64,000 nucleotides of DNA from JAGWAJ01 sp965215155 (GTDB taxonomy: Bacteria; Acidobacteriota; Vicinamibacteria; Vicinamibacterales; UBA8438). Position numbers and translations under genes: made by a program. This document shows positions 36,772 through 46,352 of the stretch, in pieces. The number at the start of each line of letters is the position of its first letter. The first letter of the stretch is position 1. A model generated the notes under the pieces. It made no database searches. It was given only the letters and a program-made list of their open reading frames with translations, and was not told the DNA's origin. The stretch is taken from positions 1,922,001-1,986,000 of the forward strand of contig CBDCCY010000004.1 in assembly GCA_965215155.1 (NCBI GenBank), given 5' to 3'.

Positions 36772-36990
36772 ATGCTCAAGCAGATGATGAGGTCGCTACG
36801 GCGACCGGCCCAAATGGTGGCCACCGTGGTCGTCGTGCTCGCGGCTGCGTCGCCCGTCGCGGCGCAGCCGCGCGCGTGGGACGGGCGGGGCTTCCTCGCC
36901 ATCGACGGCGGCCTGCAACTACTGGCGAGCGAGTTCTCCGACGACGTCGTGTTCACGGAGTCGGGCGGTGTGTACTCGGCGCGGCCGGTG
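36772..36990 (+). pseudogene. Start of an exported protein, truncated
   Basis: ATG 36772 begins a clear signal peptide (RRPAQMVATVVVVLAAASPVAAQ) followed by WDGRGFLAIDGGLQLLASEF and VVFTESGGVYSA. This is the usual start of small outer-membrane barrel proteins. After about 72 residues the text turns arginine-rich, and the region is then occupied by the opposite-strand toxin gene. I read it as a 5' remnant cut by a rearrangement or frameshift near 36985. Confidence 0.5.
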
Positions 36991-37037
36991 GGATCTCGAG
37001 GCAGCGCTTCGAGCGTCGGGGTGGATGCGCCTCGGCT

Positions 37038-37400
37038 TCATCGTTGCGGGACTTCGGGTGGGCGGACACGCACCCGTTGGTCCTCAGCGGTTACGATCGC
37101 ACCGTGCTCGAGCTCCGCACCGTAGCGACGGAGCGCGGCGGCACACACGGGACCTTGATCCTGCGCGCGCAAGTTCACGAGTCGCACGATTCCGGCATGC
37201 GGACGTCGATACAGGACCGCCAACTCGCCGAAGTCCTTATCGAGCGTGACCAGTATCTGCCCATGAGCGGCGGCGGTCTCCAGGATCTGCTCATCCCCGG
37301 GATCCCTGGACCAGTCGCCGACCCACTCGACGTCGTGCCCCGCGGAGCGCAGGACCGGCATGACCCCGCCCCACACACATGCGTCGAGCAGAACCCTCAC
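37038..37400 (-). CDS. DUF5615 PIN-like toxin
   Basis: A 120-residue protein from ATG 37400. MRVLLDACVWGGVMPVLRSAGHDVEWVGDW carries the first acidic residue of a PIN-like fold, and DEQILETAAAHGQILVTLDKDFGEL holds the DxxIL...TLDKDF signature of the DUF5615 family. Many members are VapC-like RNases. The start overlaps the stop of the DUF433 gene by four bases (ATGA), a typical antitoxin-toxin operon. The C-terminus is slightly longer than usual (ITAEDQRVRVRPPEVPQR), possibly read-through into rearranged DNA. Confidence 0.85.
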   Translation of the reverse strand: MRVLLDACVWGGVMPVLRSAGHDVEWVGDWSRDPGDEQILETAAAHGQILVTLDKDFGELAVLYRRPHAGIVRLVNLRAQDQGPVCAAALRRYGAELEHGAIVTAEDQRVRVRPPEVPQR

Positions 37401-37663
37401 GATCTCGAGGAGTCGACGAGCGCCGGTTCAATGCGTTCGTGTCCGACGAGGCGTCGGGCGTAGGCCAGGCACGCGCGAATGTCGTCAGGTTCCAACCAGG
37501 GGTAGCCCTGCAGCACGATCTCGGGCGTGTCGCCGGCGGCCAACATGCCGAGGACGTGCTCGACGGCGAGCCGACGGTTCCTGATGATCGGCTTGCCGCC
37601 GAAAATGGCCGGGTTCGACGTGATTCGGCGGAGGAGGTCCGTTTCGGTGCAGGTGCTGGTCAC
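37397..37663 (-). CDS. DUF433 family antitoxin
   Basis: An 88-residue protein from GTG 37663 (AAGGTG upstream). LLRRITSNPAIFGGKPIIRN, VEHVLGMLAAGDTPEIVLQGYPWLEPDDIRACLAYARR is the complete DUF433 pattern: a small winged-helix-like domain that neutralises PIN-like DUF5615 toxins and probably represses its own operon. It comes first in the operon, with a four-base overlap to the toxin. The 257 bases upstream hold no recognised gene. Confidence 0.88.
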   Translation of the reverse strand: MTSTCTETDLLRRITSNPAIFGGKPIIRNRRLAVEHVLGMLAAGDTPEIVLQGYPWLEPDDIRACLAYARRLVGHERIEPALVDSSRS

Positions 37664-37920
37664 AATTCACCTTGCCGAACATGCTATCTCAGTTCCGATC
37701 CCGACGCGCAGAGGCCGTTGAACCATGCCTCCGCGTCAGCAGCCGCCGCAAGCTCCGCCGCGCGGCCGACGAGACGGTGGCGCTGATCCGCGCGACCGTT
37801 GACGACCAGGTCACACCGGCCGGGTGCCTGCCACCCCCGCCTCGTTGGTCCTACTCCAATGTCGCCGCGAGGCGCGCGAGCACGTGGTCGATGATCGGCT
37901 CCGGAACCGATTCCACGCGT

Positions 37921-39378
37921 TCAGCGGTAATCCGCCTCGTCCAGCGAGACCCGGATGACCTCCTCGTCATTGCGCAGCACGACATGCCGGTTGGCGAAGG
38001 CCGGATGGGCCCAGACGACCAGGCGATCGCTGTTCCCGTGGCGTCTGCGCGCACGGCTGCCGGGCCGCGTCGGGCCGTAGCCGGTACGTGAGGTCGGGTC
38101 CAGCAGGTGGATCCGGTCGAGCTCCACGTAGCCCTCGGGCGTGAACCGGGCGATGAGGAGCTCGCCGTTCTCGTTGTAGACGAAGTAGCGGTCCTCGTGT
38201 CGCACGAAGTGGGCCGAGGCCCAGCGGCCCCGGTTGGTCAACCCTTCGGCCTCCCAGATCCGCTCGCCGCTGTCCGCCCGGAGCCCGCGCACCTGCCCGT
38301 GGCTACCGATCCCGTAGATGGTGTCGCCCACAATGAGCGGCGTCGTGATGTTCGAGTGCAAGCCGTCCGCCTCGGCTACCTCGACACCGTCCTCCAGGAT
38401 CTGATCGCTGCCGGCGTCCTTCCAGAGCAGCGTCGCGGCCGGGCGGTCGGGCGAGAGCCGCATCATCATCGAGCCGGTGTAGAACCCCGACACCAGGAGA
38501 TAGGAGCCGCTGTGAACCGGGTCGGCAATCGGGGCCTGTCCGCCCGGGAACGGCTCCTCCCAATACAAGGCGCCGGTCTCCGGGTCGAGCGAGGAGAGTC
38601 CCCACGGGTGCCAGACGATCAACTGCGGGGCGCCGCCCGCCTCGATGATGGCGAGCTGGCTGTAGCCTATCTCCGTGCGCGGCTCCAGCGCCTTCCAGAG
38701 CTCCTCCCCGGTGTGTTTGTCGAAGGCCATGACCAGCGCATCCGGTTCGCCCCCGACGACGAAGATGACGCGGTCGCCGTCGACCAGCGGCGCAACGGAT
38801 GTACCCCACACCGGCACGTACGCGTCGTACTCGGCCGCGGTGTCCTTGTCCCAGATCACCGCGCCGGTAGCCGCGTCCAGGCAGAAGATGCGTCCCGACG
38901 CGCCGGTCAGGTAGACGCGGTCGCCGTCGACGGTCGGCGTGGCGCGCGGCCCCGACGCGTAGCTGAACATGAGCATCCGGTAGGTCGTGGCCCACTCGCG
39001 GGTCCACAGCACCTCGCCGCTCTCTTCGTCCAGGGCCAGGATGCGCTCGATGCCGTCCATCGTGCGCGGCTCGGTCTCACGATAGTCGAGGACGAACACG
39101 CGTCCGTCGGCTACGGCGGGCCCGGAGTAGCCGGCACCCACCGGCGCCCTCCACTTCACGGTGAGTCCTTCGTCCGGAAACTCGCGCAGGACGCCGGTCT
39201 CGGTCCAGACCCCGAGCCGCTCGGGGCCGCGCCACTGCGGCCAGTCCTCGGCCGACAGGGTCGCTCCGGCAAGAACGACGGCCAGCAGGATGCCGGCGGT
39301 GATGGGCCCGGCCGGCTCCGGGCCCCCGGACGCCGGGCAGACCTGGTGACGCCGCGATACCTCTACTGACTTCCTCAT
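37921..39378 (-). CDS. Exported PQQ-type beta-propeller protein
   Basis: A 485-residue protein from ATG 39378 with AAGGAA upstream. A long basic n-region leads to a hydrophobic signal (ITAGILLAVVLAGATLSAEDWPQWRG). WPQWRGPERLGVW is the standard entry of the PQQ-binding-like/BamB-like propellers of planctomycetes and acidobacteria. Repeating blade motifs follow: ILALDEESGEVLWTREW, IFCLDAATGAVIWDKD, MAFDKHTGEELWKAL, LSSLDPETGALYWEEP, VRGLRADSGERIWEAE. There is no cytochrome domain and no adjacent dehydrogenase partner, so it may be a structural or ligand-binding propeller rather than an enzyme. Confidence 0.88.
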   Translation of the reverse strand: MRKSVEVSRRHQVCPASGGPEPAGPITAGILLAVVLAGATLSAEDWPQWRGPERLGVWTETGVLREFPDEGLTVKWRAPVGAGYSGPAVADGRVFVLDYRETEPRTMDGIERILALDEESGEVLWTREWATTYRMLMFSYASGPRATPTVDGDRVYLTGASGRIFCLDAATGAVIWDKDTAAEYDAYVPVWGTSVAPLVDGDRVIFVVGGEPDALVMAFDKHTGEELWKALEPRTEIGYSQLAIIEAGGAPQLIVWHPWGLSSLDPETGALYWEEPFPGGQAPIADPVHSGSYLLVSGFYTGSMMMRLSPDRPAATLLWKDAGSDQILEDGVEVAEADGLHSNITTPLIVGDTIYGIGSHGQVRGLRADSGERIWEAEGLTNRGRWASAHFVRHEDRYFVYNENGELLIARFTPEGYVELDRIHLLDPTSRTGYGPTRPGSRARRRHGNSDRLVVWAHPAFANRHVVLRNDEEVIRVSLDEADYR

Positions 39379-39468
39379 TCCGTGTTCCTTCGTCGCCGAC
39401 CCGGTTCGCGAGCACGGTTTGCCTGTTCCCGCGGCACTTCGGGTTGGCGGGACGGCGAGGTGAGCCCC

Positions 39469-39897
39469 TCAATCGATGCGCGACACCCGCAGGGATGAGA
39501 TGCAGTCGTTCCAACCCCCGTCGCAGGAGTCCGGCCCCCCCATCTCGCCGCGGAGATTCGCGACGTTGGCCGTGAACGTCCGAGATCGACCGCTGTAGTT
39601 GTCGTCCTCGAATACGACAGCCCGCCATCCCTCCGCAACGCTTATGGCAGAGACGCACTCATCCCAACTGCGACCGGCCGCCGGGTTCGTCGTTGCTCGG
39701 CAGGGGCCACGCTCAGTATCCAGGTTCGCGTCGTCGTGGGTGAGCATATACGAGGCGCCTCGATAATCGGGATGCTCGTACAGGGTGACGCCTCCGGTCA
39801 GGCTCGGTCGCGTAGGACTGTCACGATCACACGCGCTAATCAGGCCCAAGGCCAGAATGACGGCCACAAGTCCTCTCTGCTGCTTCCAACGGCTCAT
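39469..39897 (-). CDS. Beta/gamma-crystallin-fold lipoprotein
   Basis: A 142-residue protein from ATG 39897, with GGAGGTGGAG upstream. A lipoprotein signal (GLVAVILALGLISAC) has lipobox ISAC with Cys23. The mature part has two Greek-key motifs: VTLYEHPDYRGASYML and AVVFEDDNYSGRSRTF, each with the Y/F-x(4)-Y/F-x-G core of beta/gamma-crystallins, plus four cysteines that may form disulfides. Such domains often bind calcium. It probably sits on the outer-membrane lipid layer. An upstream ATG at 40044 lacks a signal and is not used. Confidence 0.85.
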   Translation of the reverse strand: MSRWKQQRGLVAVILALGLISACDRDSPTRPSLTGGVTLYEHPDYRGASYMLTHDDANLDTERGPCRATTNPAAGRSWDECVSAISVAEGWRAVVFEDDNYSGRSRTFTANVANLRGEMGGPDSCDGGWNDCISSLRVSRID

Positions 39898-40051
39898 ACG
39901 GCTGCTCCACCTCCTATCGAGATCACGTTCTCCCGCAAGCGTTCTCCGAGATCCTTGTGACCCACAACAGTAGACGTTCGAGGAGAGCGAATCGGACAGC
40001 AGCGCGAAGGACCGGCGTTTCCGCCCGGACGCGGCCTCCCGCACCGCGACG

Positions 40052-42766
40052 CTATTCCTCGTCAGGAATCTCGTGCAGAACGTTGGCGAACGCGCGTGCG
40101 GTCGCCGGACGCTCCTGCCGGGGGGCCGTGAGCAGCGACGCCGCGAGCGCGATCACCGCCGATTCGTCGCTCGAGCCCGTCCCGGGCCGGGCGCCGCGGG
40201 CGAGACGCCGGCGCCGAATCCGCTCCGCTACCTCGTCGACACCGCCCCCCGCGAACGGGTGTTCGCCGGACAGCATCTCGTAGAGCACGACGCACAGCGA
40301 CCAGACGTCGTCCGCCTCCGCCGTCGGCCGGCCCGACAGTACCTCGGGCGAGAGGTAGCGCGGCGTGCCTCCCGTCACCGCGGCGTCCCGGGTCCGACGG
40401 GCCAGGCCGAAGTCCAGCAGCTTCGGCGACCCGGCCGCCGTGAACCCGATGTTGCTCGGCTTGACGTCTCCGTGCACGTACCCCGCCTCGTGGACGGCCG
40501 CCAGACCCTTGGCGAGCTGCGCGGCGACCGCGACCGCCGCCGGCCCCGGAAGCGGTCCGCTCCGAAGCCACTCCGCCAGCGTGCCGCCGGCCAGGTACTC
40601 CACCACCAGGAACGGGCGGCCCCGCCACGACTCCACACCGAGGATCTGCGCCACCGCCGGGTGCGCCACCCTCGCCATCGCCCACGCTTCCGGCCGCAAC
40701 CGCAACAGGTGCGGCACGGACGTCCCCGCCAACGTCTTCACCGCGACGTCGCGATCGAGGCCGACGTCCCGCGCGAGGTAGACCGCTCCCATCCCGCCCC
40801 CGCCCAGCCGCCGGGTCAGGCGAAACTTGCCCGCGAGCAACCTCGGAGCACTCGTCTCGACATACGCCGACCCGCAATCGCATCCGGGCGCCTCGTTCTC
40901 CCCCGCCACCGATCCGCACGCCGGGCACTCGTGCGCCGGCTCCGCCTCCGAACCGGTCGCGTCCGGCCCCGCCAGCAGCCGCAGGCGCGCCATCGCCTGA
41001 CCCGCCGCCGCCGCCAGCACCTCCAGGAACGGCACGTCGGCCGTGCGCACGATCCGGTCGTCGAAGCGGCGCCCCACCACGAGGATCCCTGCGACCTCCG
41101 CCCCCGGGCCCGGCACCGGCACGACCACGTCGGCAGCCGTCTCGATGACCCAATCTGCGTCCGCCGGCGGCAGCAACTCGAAGACCGACTTCGAGTCGCT
41201 CGGGTGGACGCGCAACGGCCCGCCGACGGTTTCCATCAGGTGCGTGATCGCCGACGCACGAGGCAACGGCGGCATCGTGGCGGCCGGCGCCGTGAAGTCC
41301 CGCGCGTCGTTCTGGCCCTCGGCGACCGCCAGCAGCCGGGCGGGTGAGCCGCAGCCGCGCCGGACCGCTCGCGTCACCGTCCGGCCGATCGCCGATAGCC
41401 GCTCCGCCTTCGCGAGGGCGGCGGCGGCCGCCAGGACCTCCCGCTGGCCCGTGGTGTCGGGGTCGACCCAGGCGTCCAGGCGGCGCAGCAGTGGCTCGCG
41501 GCCGACGGCCACCAACGACAGCACGCCGGCTACGGCAAACAGCGATTGCGCCAGCGGATCCGCGATGACCGCCCCCACCTCCCGCTCGGGACGGCTCACC
41601 ACCAGCCAGCCCAGCGCCACCGCCGGCGCTCCCGCAGCCGACCCCAGCACGCCCGGGCGCCTGAGCAGCCGCCGGGAGGCGGCTCGGATCACCTCCCGGG
41701 GATGGGGCACGCGCGCCGCCAGCACCGAGTACCAGAGCACGACCATCCCCGGGAACCGCAGCGGCTGCACCAGCAGGAGCACCGAGCCCGCCTCGTAGTT
41801 CGACAACCAGAGTCCCGGCGTCAGCGCCTCGAGGAGGTCGTACAACGTTGCCACCCCCGTCCACATCAGGAAGCCCACGCCGAACACGACGACGCGCCGT
41901 TTCTCCTCGGCCGGCCCCGCGTGCGCCCGCAAGGCGATGACCACCACCGCCGCCAGCGACAGCACGTTCGGGGTGGCGATGGTCGCGTCGAGAGCCCGGA
42001 GGTAGACCGCGTCGCTAACCCCCGGGGTCCAGTACAGCGCTGCCAGCGTCGCGCACATGGCGCACCCGATGGCCACGCTGACTGGAACCATGCGCCGCGC
42101 GAGGTCGTCGAGCCGGGTCCGGCGATGGACCCGGGGACACTCCCGGACGAATGCCCAGAGGAACGCCGGCGCGACTGCGTACGCCTGGGGAAATGCGTGC
42201 AGTTGCAGGAAGGCTCTGGTCGGCGCGGACACCTCCCGGAACGACGTCTCGAGCATGTCGGGCGACGCCATCTGCCCCCAGAAGGCCGGGAGCATGTGCG
42301 GCAACGCCACCGTCGCCTTGAAGAGGAAGAAGCCGCCCAGCAGCCAGGTGCGCCGATCACGACGGCCGGCGAACAGGAGCAGGCCGGCGCTCGCGCCATG
42401 GCCCCCGAGGAGCAGGGTCATGTACACCGCGAGGTCGCCGTGCGCCCGGTAGTAGTCGTCCCAGTGCCAGGGCAGAAGCAGCAACGCCAGCGCCACCTCG
42501 GCCGCGGCGACGGACATCAGAGCCAGCACGGCGAGGCGCGCAGGGCTGCCCGCGTCACCGCGCACGGGCATCGCCCGCGCGCTCGACGAGGCGCGGCGCT
42601 CGGCATCGCTGCCCGCGAACAGGCGGGCGAGCGAGCGCAACGCGTCCAGGGCGCCGCGCTCGGCCGGCGTGGCCCGCTCAGCGCACCGCTCCCACTCCAC
42701 CGTCCGGTTCAACGTGACGGCATCCACCGCCTCGCCGACGACGTCTCGGGAATCGTCCTTGCGCAT
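40052..42766 (-). CDS. Polytopic membrane Ser/Thr protein kinase (pair 3)
   Basis: A 904-residue protein from ATG 42766 (MRKDDSRDVVGEAVDAVTLN), aligned with the start of the 6224 kinase. Same plan: N-terminal WERCAERATPAERGALD segment, eight to ten hydrophobic helices to about residue 430, GAF-like region, zinc ribbon (HECPACGSV...CDCGSAY), and kinase domain with GGGGMGAVY, VAVKTL, HGDVKPSN, DFGLA and SPEVLSG. Again non-RD. It is uninterrupted and served as a template for the splice junction of the pair-2 kinase. Its sigma partner, encoded just upstream on the same strand, is broken by IS66, so this kinase may have lost its target. Confidence 0.88.
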   Translation of the reverse strand: MRKDDSRDVVGEAVDAVTLNRTVEWERCAERATPAERGALDALRSLARLFAGSDAERRASSSARAMPVRGDAGSPARLAVLALMSVAAAEVALALLLLPWHWDDYYRAHGDLAVYMTLLLGGHGASAGLLLFAGRRDRRTWLLGGFFLFKATVALPHMLPAFWGQMASPDMLETSFREVSAPTRAFLQLHAFPQAYAVAPAFLWAFVRECPRVHRRTRLDDLARRMVPVSVAIGCAMCATLAALYWTPGVSDAVYLRALDATIATPNVLSLAAVVVIALRAHAGPAEEKRRVVVFGVGFLMWTGVATLYDLLEALTPGLWLSNYEAGSVLLLVQPLRFPGMVVLWYSVLAARVPHPREVIRAASRRLLRRPGVLGSAAGAPAVALGWLVVSRPEREVGAVIADPLAQSLFAVAGVLSLVAVGREPLLRRLDAWVDPDTTGQREVLAAAAALAKAERLSAIGRTVTRAVRRGCGSPARLLAVAEGQNDARDFTAPAATMPPLPRASAITHLMETVGGPLRVHPSDSKSVFELLPPADADWVIETAADVVVPVPGPGAEVAGILVVGRRFDDRIVRTADVPFLEVLAAAAGQAMARLRLLAGPDATGSEAEPAHECPACGSVAGENEAPGCDCGSAYVETSAPRLLAGKFRLTRRLGGGGMGAVYLARDVGLDRDVAVKTLAGTSVPHLLRLRPEAWAMARVAHPAVAQILGVESWRGRPFLVVEYLAGGTLAEWLRSGPLPGPAAVAVAAQLAKGLAAVHEAGYVHGDVKPSNIGFTAAGSPKLLDFGLARRTRDAAVTGGTPRYLSPEVLSGRPTAEADDVWSLCVVLYEMLSGEHPFAGGGVDEVAERIRRRRLARGARPGTGSSDESAVIALAASLLTAPRQERPATARAFANVLHEIPDEE

Positions 42767-42964
42767 TCGAGGCACCGTTCCGCCTTCTCGAGCTCCTCCC
42801 TTGCCCTCCCTGGGCACACGGACCCACCGGTTCTGCATGAAGCGACCCGCGCGCCGGCCTTCATGGGGATTGACGTCCGAAGTCCGGGACCGGGACAGAC
42901 CAGGCGCCGGGCAAGCCAGCCCAATGGGCGCGCCACCACCCGGGCGGTGGACGCGGAATCGCGC

Positions 42965-43295
42965 CTACGCGCCCGACATGGCGTCGACGAGCCTTCGCAG
43001 CGCTCGCCCCACCGCCTTGCGCGCCGTCTCCGCGCTCGACAGCTGTTCCATGGCGGCGAGCTGCCGGTAGCTGTAGCCGAGTTCCGCGCGGCCGACGATC
43101 AGGCGGCGTTCCCGGTCCTTCAGGCGCTCCAACCCACCCAGGTAGCGGCCCCAGCTCTCCTGGTCGACGAGCGCGCGGTGCTGCGGTGCGGCGCCATCGG
43201 AGAACCGAACGGGTGTTTCGGGCAAGACCACATTCAGCCGGCGCGTGGCGCGGCGCAACCGGTCCCGGATTCGGTTGTCGACCGCTCGCTGCAGG
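42965..43295 (-). pseudogene. ECF sigma factor (pair 3), 3' half
   Basis: Minus-strand codons LQRAVDNRIRDRLRRATRRL through LKDRERRLIVGRAELGYSYRQLAAMEQLSSAETARKAVGRAL are the end of region 2 and all of region 4 of an ECF sigma factor. The N-terminal half lies at 48551-48851. The two halves join perfectly through the 8-bp target duplication GCTGCAGG to give AYLQRAVDNRIRDR. The gap is the IS66-type element. An internal ATG at 43258 exists, but the product would lack most of the core-binding region. Confidence 0.9.
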
Positions 43296-43374
43296 GTCTT
43301 CGGTTAGCGGGTTCCGGATCGAAGCGTCAATGTTTTGACTTGTACAATTTTCCGGATTATGGCATAACGGTGGC

Positions 43375-44358
43375 GTGACGTCCGCCGACCGGAAATCGCC
43401 CCCACCTCGAACTGCGGAGCTTCCCACCGACCTCGAACGGCTTCGCGGAGAGTTGGCGCGGCGGGAGCGCGACACCGAGAACCTGCGGCGCGAGAAGGGC
43501 CGGTTGCAGCGCAAGAGCAACCGACTGCAGCGGGAGAATGACCACCTGAAGCAAGAGAACGAGCGCCTGAAACGGCAATTGGACGAGGCCCGTCGGGCGG
43601 GTCGCCGGCAGGCCGCGCCGTTCGCCAAGGACCGGCCGCAGGGTCGCGGGAGGCATCCCGGACGCCGAGCCGGTGCGGAGTATGGCCGCCATGGCTGCCG
43701 CCGGCGTCCGGCGCAGGTCGACGAGACCCACGCGGCGCCGATTCCGAGGGAATGTCCGGACTGCGGCGGCGCGGTCGAAAGGACCCGCGAGGCGTCGCAG
43801 TATCAGGAAGACCTGCCGGTGGTGCGCCCGGTGGTGCGGCGCTTTGCCATCGAGGTTGGTCACTGCACGCGGTGTCAGCGGCGGGTGCAGGGCCGCCACG
43901 AGCTGCAGACCTCGGACGCGCTGGGGGCGGCGGGCGTGCAGCTCGGTCCCGCGGTCGTGGCGCTGGTGGTCGAGCTGCACACGGAGATGGGGGTGCCGCT
44001 GGCGAAGGTCGCGCACCTGCTGCGGACCACGTTCGGGCTGCAGGTGACGCCGGGCGGGCTGGCCCACGTGCTGCACCGGGCGGCCCGTGCCGCCGCGCCG
44101 GCCTACACGGAACTGTGCGAGCAGGTCCGCAACGCGCCCGTGGTCACGCCGGACGAGACGGGCTGGCGCGTCGGCGGCGAGCGCCATTGGCTGTGGACGT
44201 TCGTCACGCCGGAGACGACGGTCTACGCCATCTGCCCCGGCCGCGGGTTCGCCGATGCCGCCACGGTGCTGGGGACCGACTACGTCGGCGTGCTCGTGCG
44301 CGACGGATGGGCGCCGTATCGCTGCTACGACGGCCTGCACCAAACGTGTCTGAACCAC
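43375..44358 (+). pseudogene. tnpC: IS66-family transposase, N-terminal part
   Basis: Begins at GTG 43375. An amphipathic coiled coil (residues about 15-75: LERLRGELARRERDTENLRR and onward) is followed by a zinc-binding CPDCGG...CTRCQRR pair and the first part of the catalytic domain (GVPLAKVAHLLRTTFGL, VVTPDETGWRVGGERHWLW, VLVRDGWAPYRCYDGLHQTCLNH). This supplies two acidic catalytic residues. The RIT element enters after LNH. The rest is at 47741-48250; the joined sequence reads HQTCLNHLLQRCKQLREDYP, the normal family text. Confidence 0.93.
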
Positions 44359-44386
44359 TATGCCGATGTCGGGATTATTCCGATGT
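44356..44386 (+). repeat. Left terminal inverted repeat of the RIT element
   Basis: The 31 bases starting CACTATGCCGATGTCGGG are the exact reverse complement of 47682-47712. The first three bases (CAC) also belong to the IS66 target. Confidence 0.92.
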
Positions 44387-44439
44387 TGGTGCAGACGCCC
44401 CTGTTGTTGGCGGCATCTGCACCAAACTGATCGGCATAA

Positions 44440-45429
44440 TCACAGCCCTTCGAGAAAGGCCAGGAGCGCGTCGGATGGTTGATAGCGGCCCCCGCGGACT
44501 TCGGCTGGGGTGGTCCTTGCGAGCGCCCGTTCCTTCAGGGCGAGGTCGGCATGGATGTAGATGTCGGTGGTGCGGACGTGTTCGTGTCCGAGCCACAGGG
44601 CGATGACGGTGTTGTCGACCCCGGCGTGCAGCAACCGCATGGCTGCGGTGTGACGCAGCGTGTGCGGGGTGACGGTCTTCTCGCGGAGCGATGGGCAGGC
44701 GTGGGCCGCAGCAGCCACGTGCGTCGTGACGCGTTGCGCGAGGGCGTCTCGGCTGAGCGGTTTGCCTGTCCGCGTAGGGAAGACTGGTGCCTCTGGTGAG
44801 CTGGCGCATTCGGCCAGCCAGGCACGCAGGGCGGCGGCCACCGGCTTGGTGAGCGGAGTGACCCGGTGCTTGCGCCCTTTTCCAAGGCAGTGGACGTGCG
44901 CACCTCGCGCCAAGTGCAGGTCCGTGCAGCGCAGGCCGGTGAGTTCGGCGGCGCGCAATCCGGTCTGGATCGCGAGCGCGAGGAGAGTGTGGTCGCGGCG
45001 CCCGGTCCACGTGGTGCGGTCGGGGGCGGCGAGCAGGGCGTCGACTTCGAGGTCGGACAGGAAGGTCACGAGCCCACGTGGACCGCGCGTGGGGGGCATC
45101 GCGAGTACGCGGGCAATGACGGCTGCCTGCTCGGGATGCTCCAGTGCGGCATAGCGGAACAGGGCATGAATGGCCGACAACCGCGCGTTGCGGGTGCGCG
45201 CGGTGTTCGCGCGGTCGTGCTCGAGGTGGGCCAGGAATCGTCCGATGAGGGGTGCGTCGAGATCGCCGAGTTCCAGGTCCGAGGGGGCCTTGGCGAGGTG
45301 GACCGCGGCAAAGCGGACGAGCATCCGCCACGCGTCGCGGTAGGCAGCGACCGTGTGCGGGCTGGCGTGGCGCTGGTGCACGAGCCGCTCGGTGAAGAAC
45401 GCCTGGAGCGTGGGAGCAAGGGCGCTCAT
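44440..45429 (-). CDS. ritC: Tyrosine recombinase, third of the RIT trio
   Basis: A 329-residue protein from ATG 45429. SAM-like N-terminal domain (FFTERLVHQRHASPHTVAAY...). Catalytic domain: first arginine in AIQTGLRAAELTGLR, lysine region LGKGRKHRVTPL, H-x-x-R in TPHTLRHTAAM, second histidine region LWLGHEHVRTTDIYIHAD with the nucleophile tyrosine in IYIHA. All five hallmark residues are present. Its ATG overlaps the stop of the middle gene (ATGA). The trio is thought to act together; individual roles are unknown. Confidence 0.9.
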   Translation of the reverse strand: MSALAPTLQAFFTERLVHQRHASPHTVAAYRDAWRMLVRFAAVHLAKAPSDLELGDLDAPLIGRFLAHLEHDRANTARTRNARLSAIHALFRYAALEHPEQAAVIARVLAMPPTRGPRGLVTFLSDLEVDALLAAPDRTTWTGRRDHTLLALAIQTGLRAAELTGLRCTDLHLARGAHVHCLGKGRKHRVTPLTKPVAAALRAWLAECASSPEAPVFPTRTGKPLSRDALAQRVTTHVAAAAHACPSLREKTVTPHTLRHTAAMRLLHAGVDNTVIALWLGHEHVRTTDIYIHADLALKERALARTTPAEVRGGRYQPSDALLAFLEGL

Positions 45430-46352
45430 GCTGAGGCCCCCAGATGGCGTTCGAGGCGGTCTGAGGCCAACTGCATCAATGCCGGTGCCGCCGACAGGTA
45501 CCAGTATGTGTACTTGGGGTCGGCGTGCCCGAGATAGGTGGCCAGGAGCGCGATTCGCGCCGCCGGATTCTGGCCCTGTCGGTAGGCGTCGAGCAGCGTG
45601 CACGTCGCGAACCGATGTCGGATGTCGTGCAGCCGTGGCCGACAGGCGGCTGCGTGCGGCCGGAGGCCCGCGCGCTGGACCAGGGTGCGGAACGTCTGCT
45701 GTACATTGCGGCACAGCAGCCTCGTGCCCGCGGTAGAAACGAACAGCGCGGCGGTGTCCCGGGCCGCCAGCCGGTCCGCGCGGAGCAGATACTGCTGGAC
45801 CGCGGCGCTGGCTGTGGGGTGCAGCGGAAGTGCACGGGACTTGTCGAATTTGCCGTGGCGGACGGTGATCAGCCCCTGCTCGGCGTCGAAATCGTGCCGA
45901 TCGAGCGCGATGGCTTCACCGACGCGCATCCCGGTCACGACCAGCAGACCGATCAGGGTCCGATACGTTGCGGCCCGATGCCCGGTGCGCAGCCCCGATG
46001 TGGCGACCAGCAGGGCCGCGATGTCTTCGTCGGTGTAGGGGTACGGCGTGGCGCGCTGGGCGCGCGCCTGCAACAGGTCGGCGGGCGGTATCTCGGTTGC
46101 CGGGTCGATCGTGCGCACGAAGGTCGCGAAGCCGCGGACGACGGTGAGTCGGCTGGCCCACCACGCCCTCGGGTCCTTCCCGGCGGGGAGTGTCGCCCAG
46201 GCGAGGGCGGTCTCGGTGCGCAGGCGCGTCTCCCCGCGGTCTTCGAGATAGGTCAGGAATTGCGCGAGGAGCTTCTCCGCGCGCGCCAAGCGGTAGCCCA
46301 GCGCCCGGCGCATCGTCAGATAGTCGGCCAGGGCTTGACGCAGGAAGGTCAT
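45426..46352 (-). CDS. ritB: Tyrosine recombinase, second of the RIT trio
   Basis: A 308-residue protein from ATG 46352 (GGAGGTG upstream). Starts MTFLRQALADYLTMRRALGY, a family-typical N-terminus. Catalytic landmarks: VTGMRVGEAIALDR (arginine), VRHGKFDKSRALPLH (lysine), RLHDIRHRFAT (H-x-x-R), LATYLGHADPKYTYWYLSA (histidine and tyrosine). The ATG overlaps the stop of the upstream recombinase by four bases and its own stop overlaps the next start, so the three are translationally coupled. Confidence 0.9.
   Translation of the reverse strand: MTFLRQALADYLTMRRALGYRLARAEKLLAQFLTYLEDRGETRLRTETALAWATLPAGKDPRAWWASRLTVVRGFATFVRTIDPATEIPPADLLQARAQRATPYPYTDEDIAALLVATSGLRTGHRAATYRTLIGLLVVTGMRVGEAIALDRHDFDAEQGLITVRHGKFDKSRALPLHPTASAAVQQYLLRADRLAARDTAALFVSTAGTRLLCRNVQQTFRTLVQRAGLRPHAAACRPRLHDIRHRFATCTLLDAYRQGQNPAARIALLATYLGHADPKYTYWYLSAAPALMQLASDRLERHLGASA

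Noticed and set aside
37664..37920. Possible gene between the DUF433 antitoxin and the propeller protein
   Set aside because: Short frames on both strands lack a start with ribosome site and resemble no family. A minus-strand peptide ending VLARLAATLE may be a remnant, but it is too short to call.
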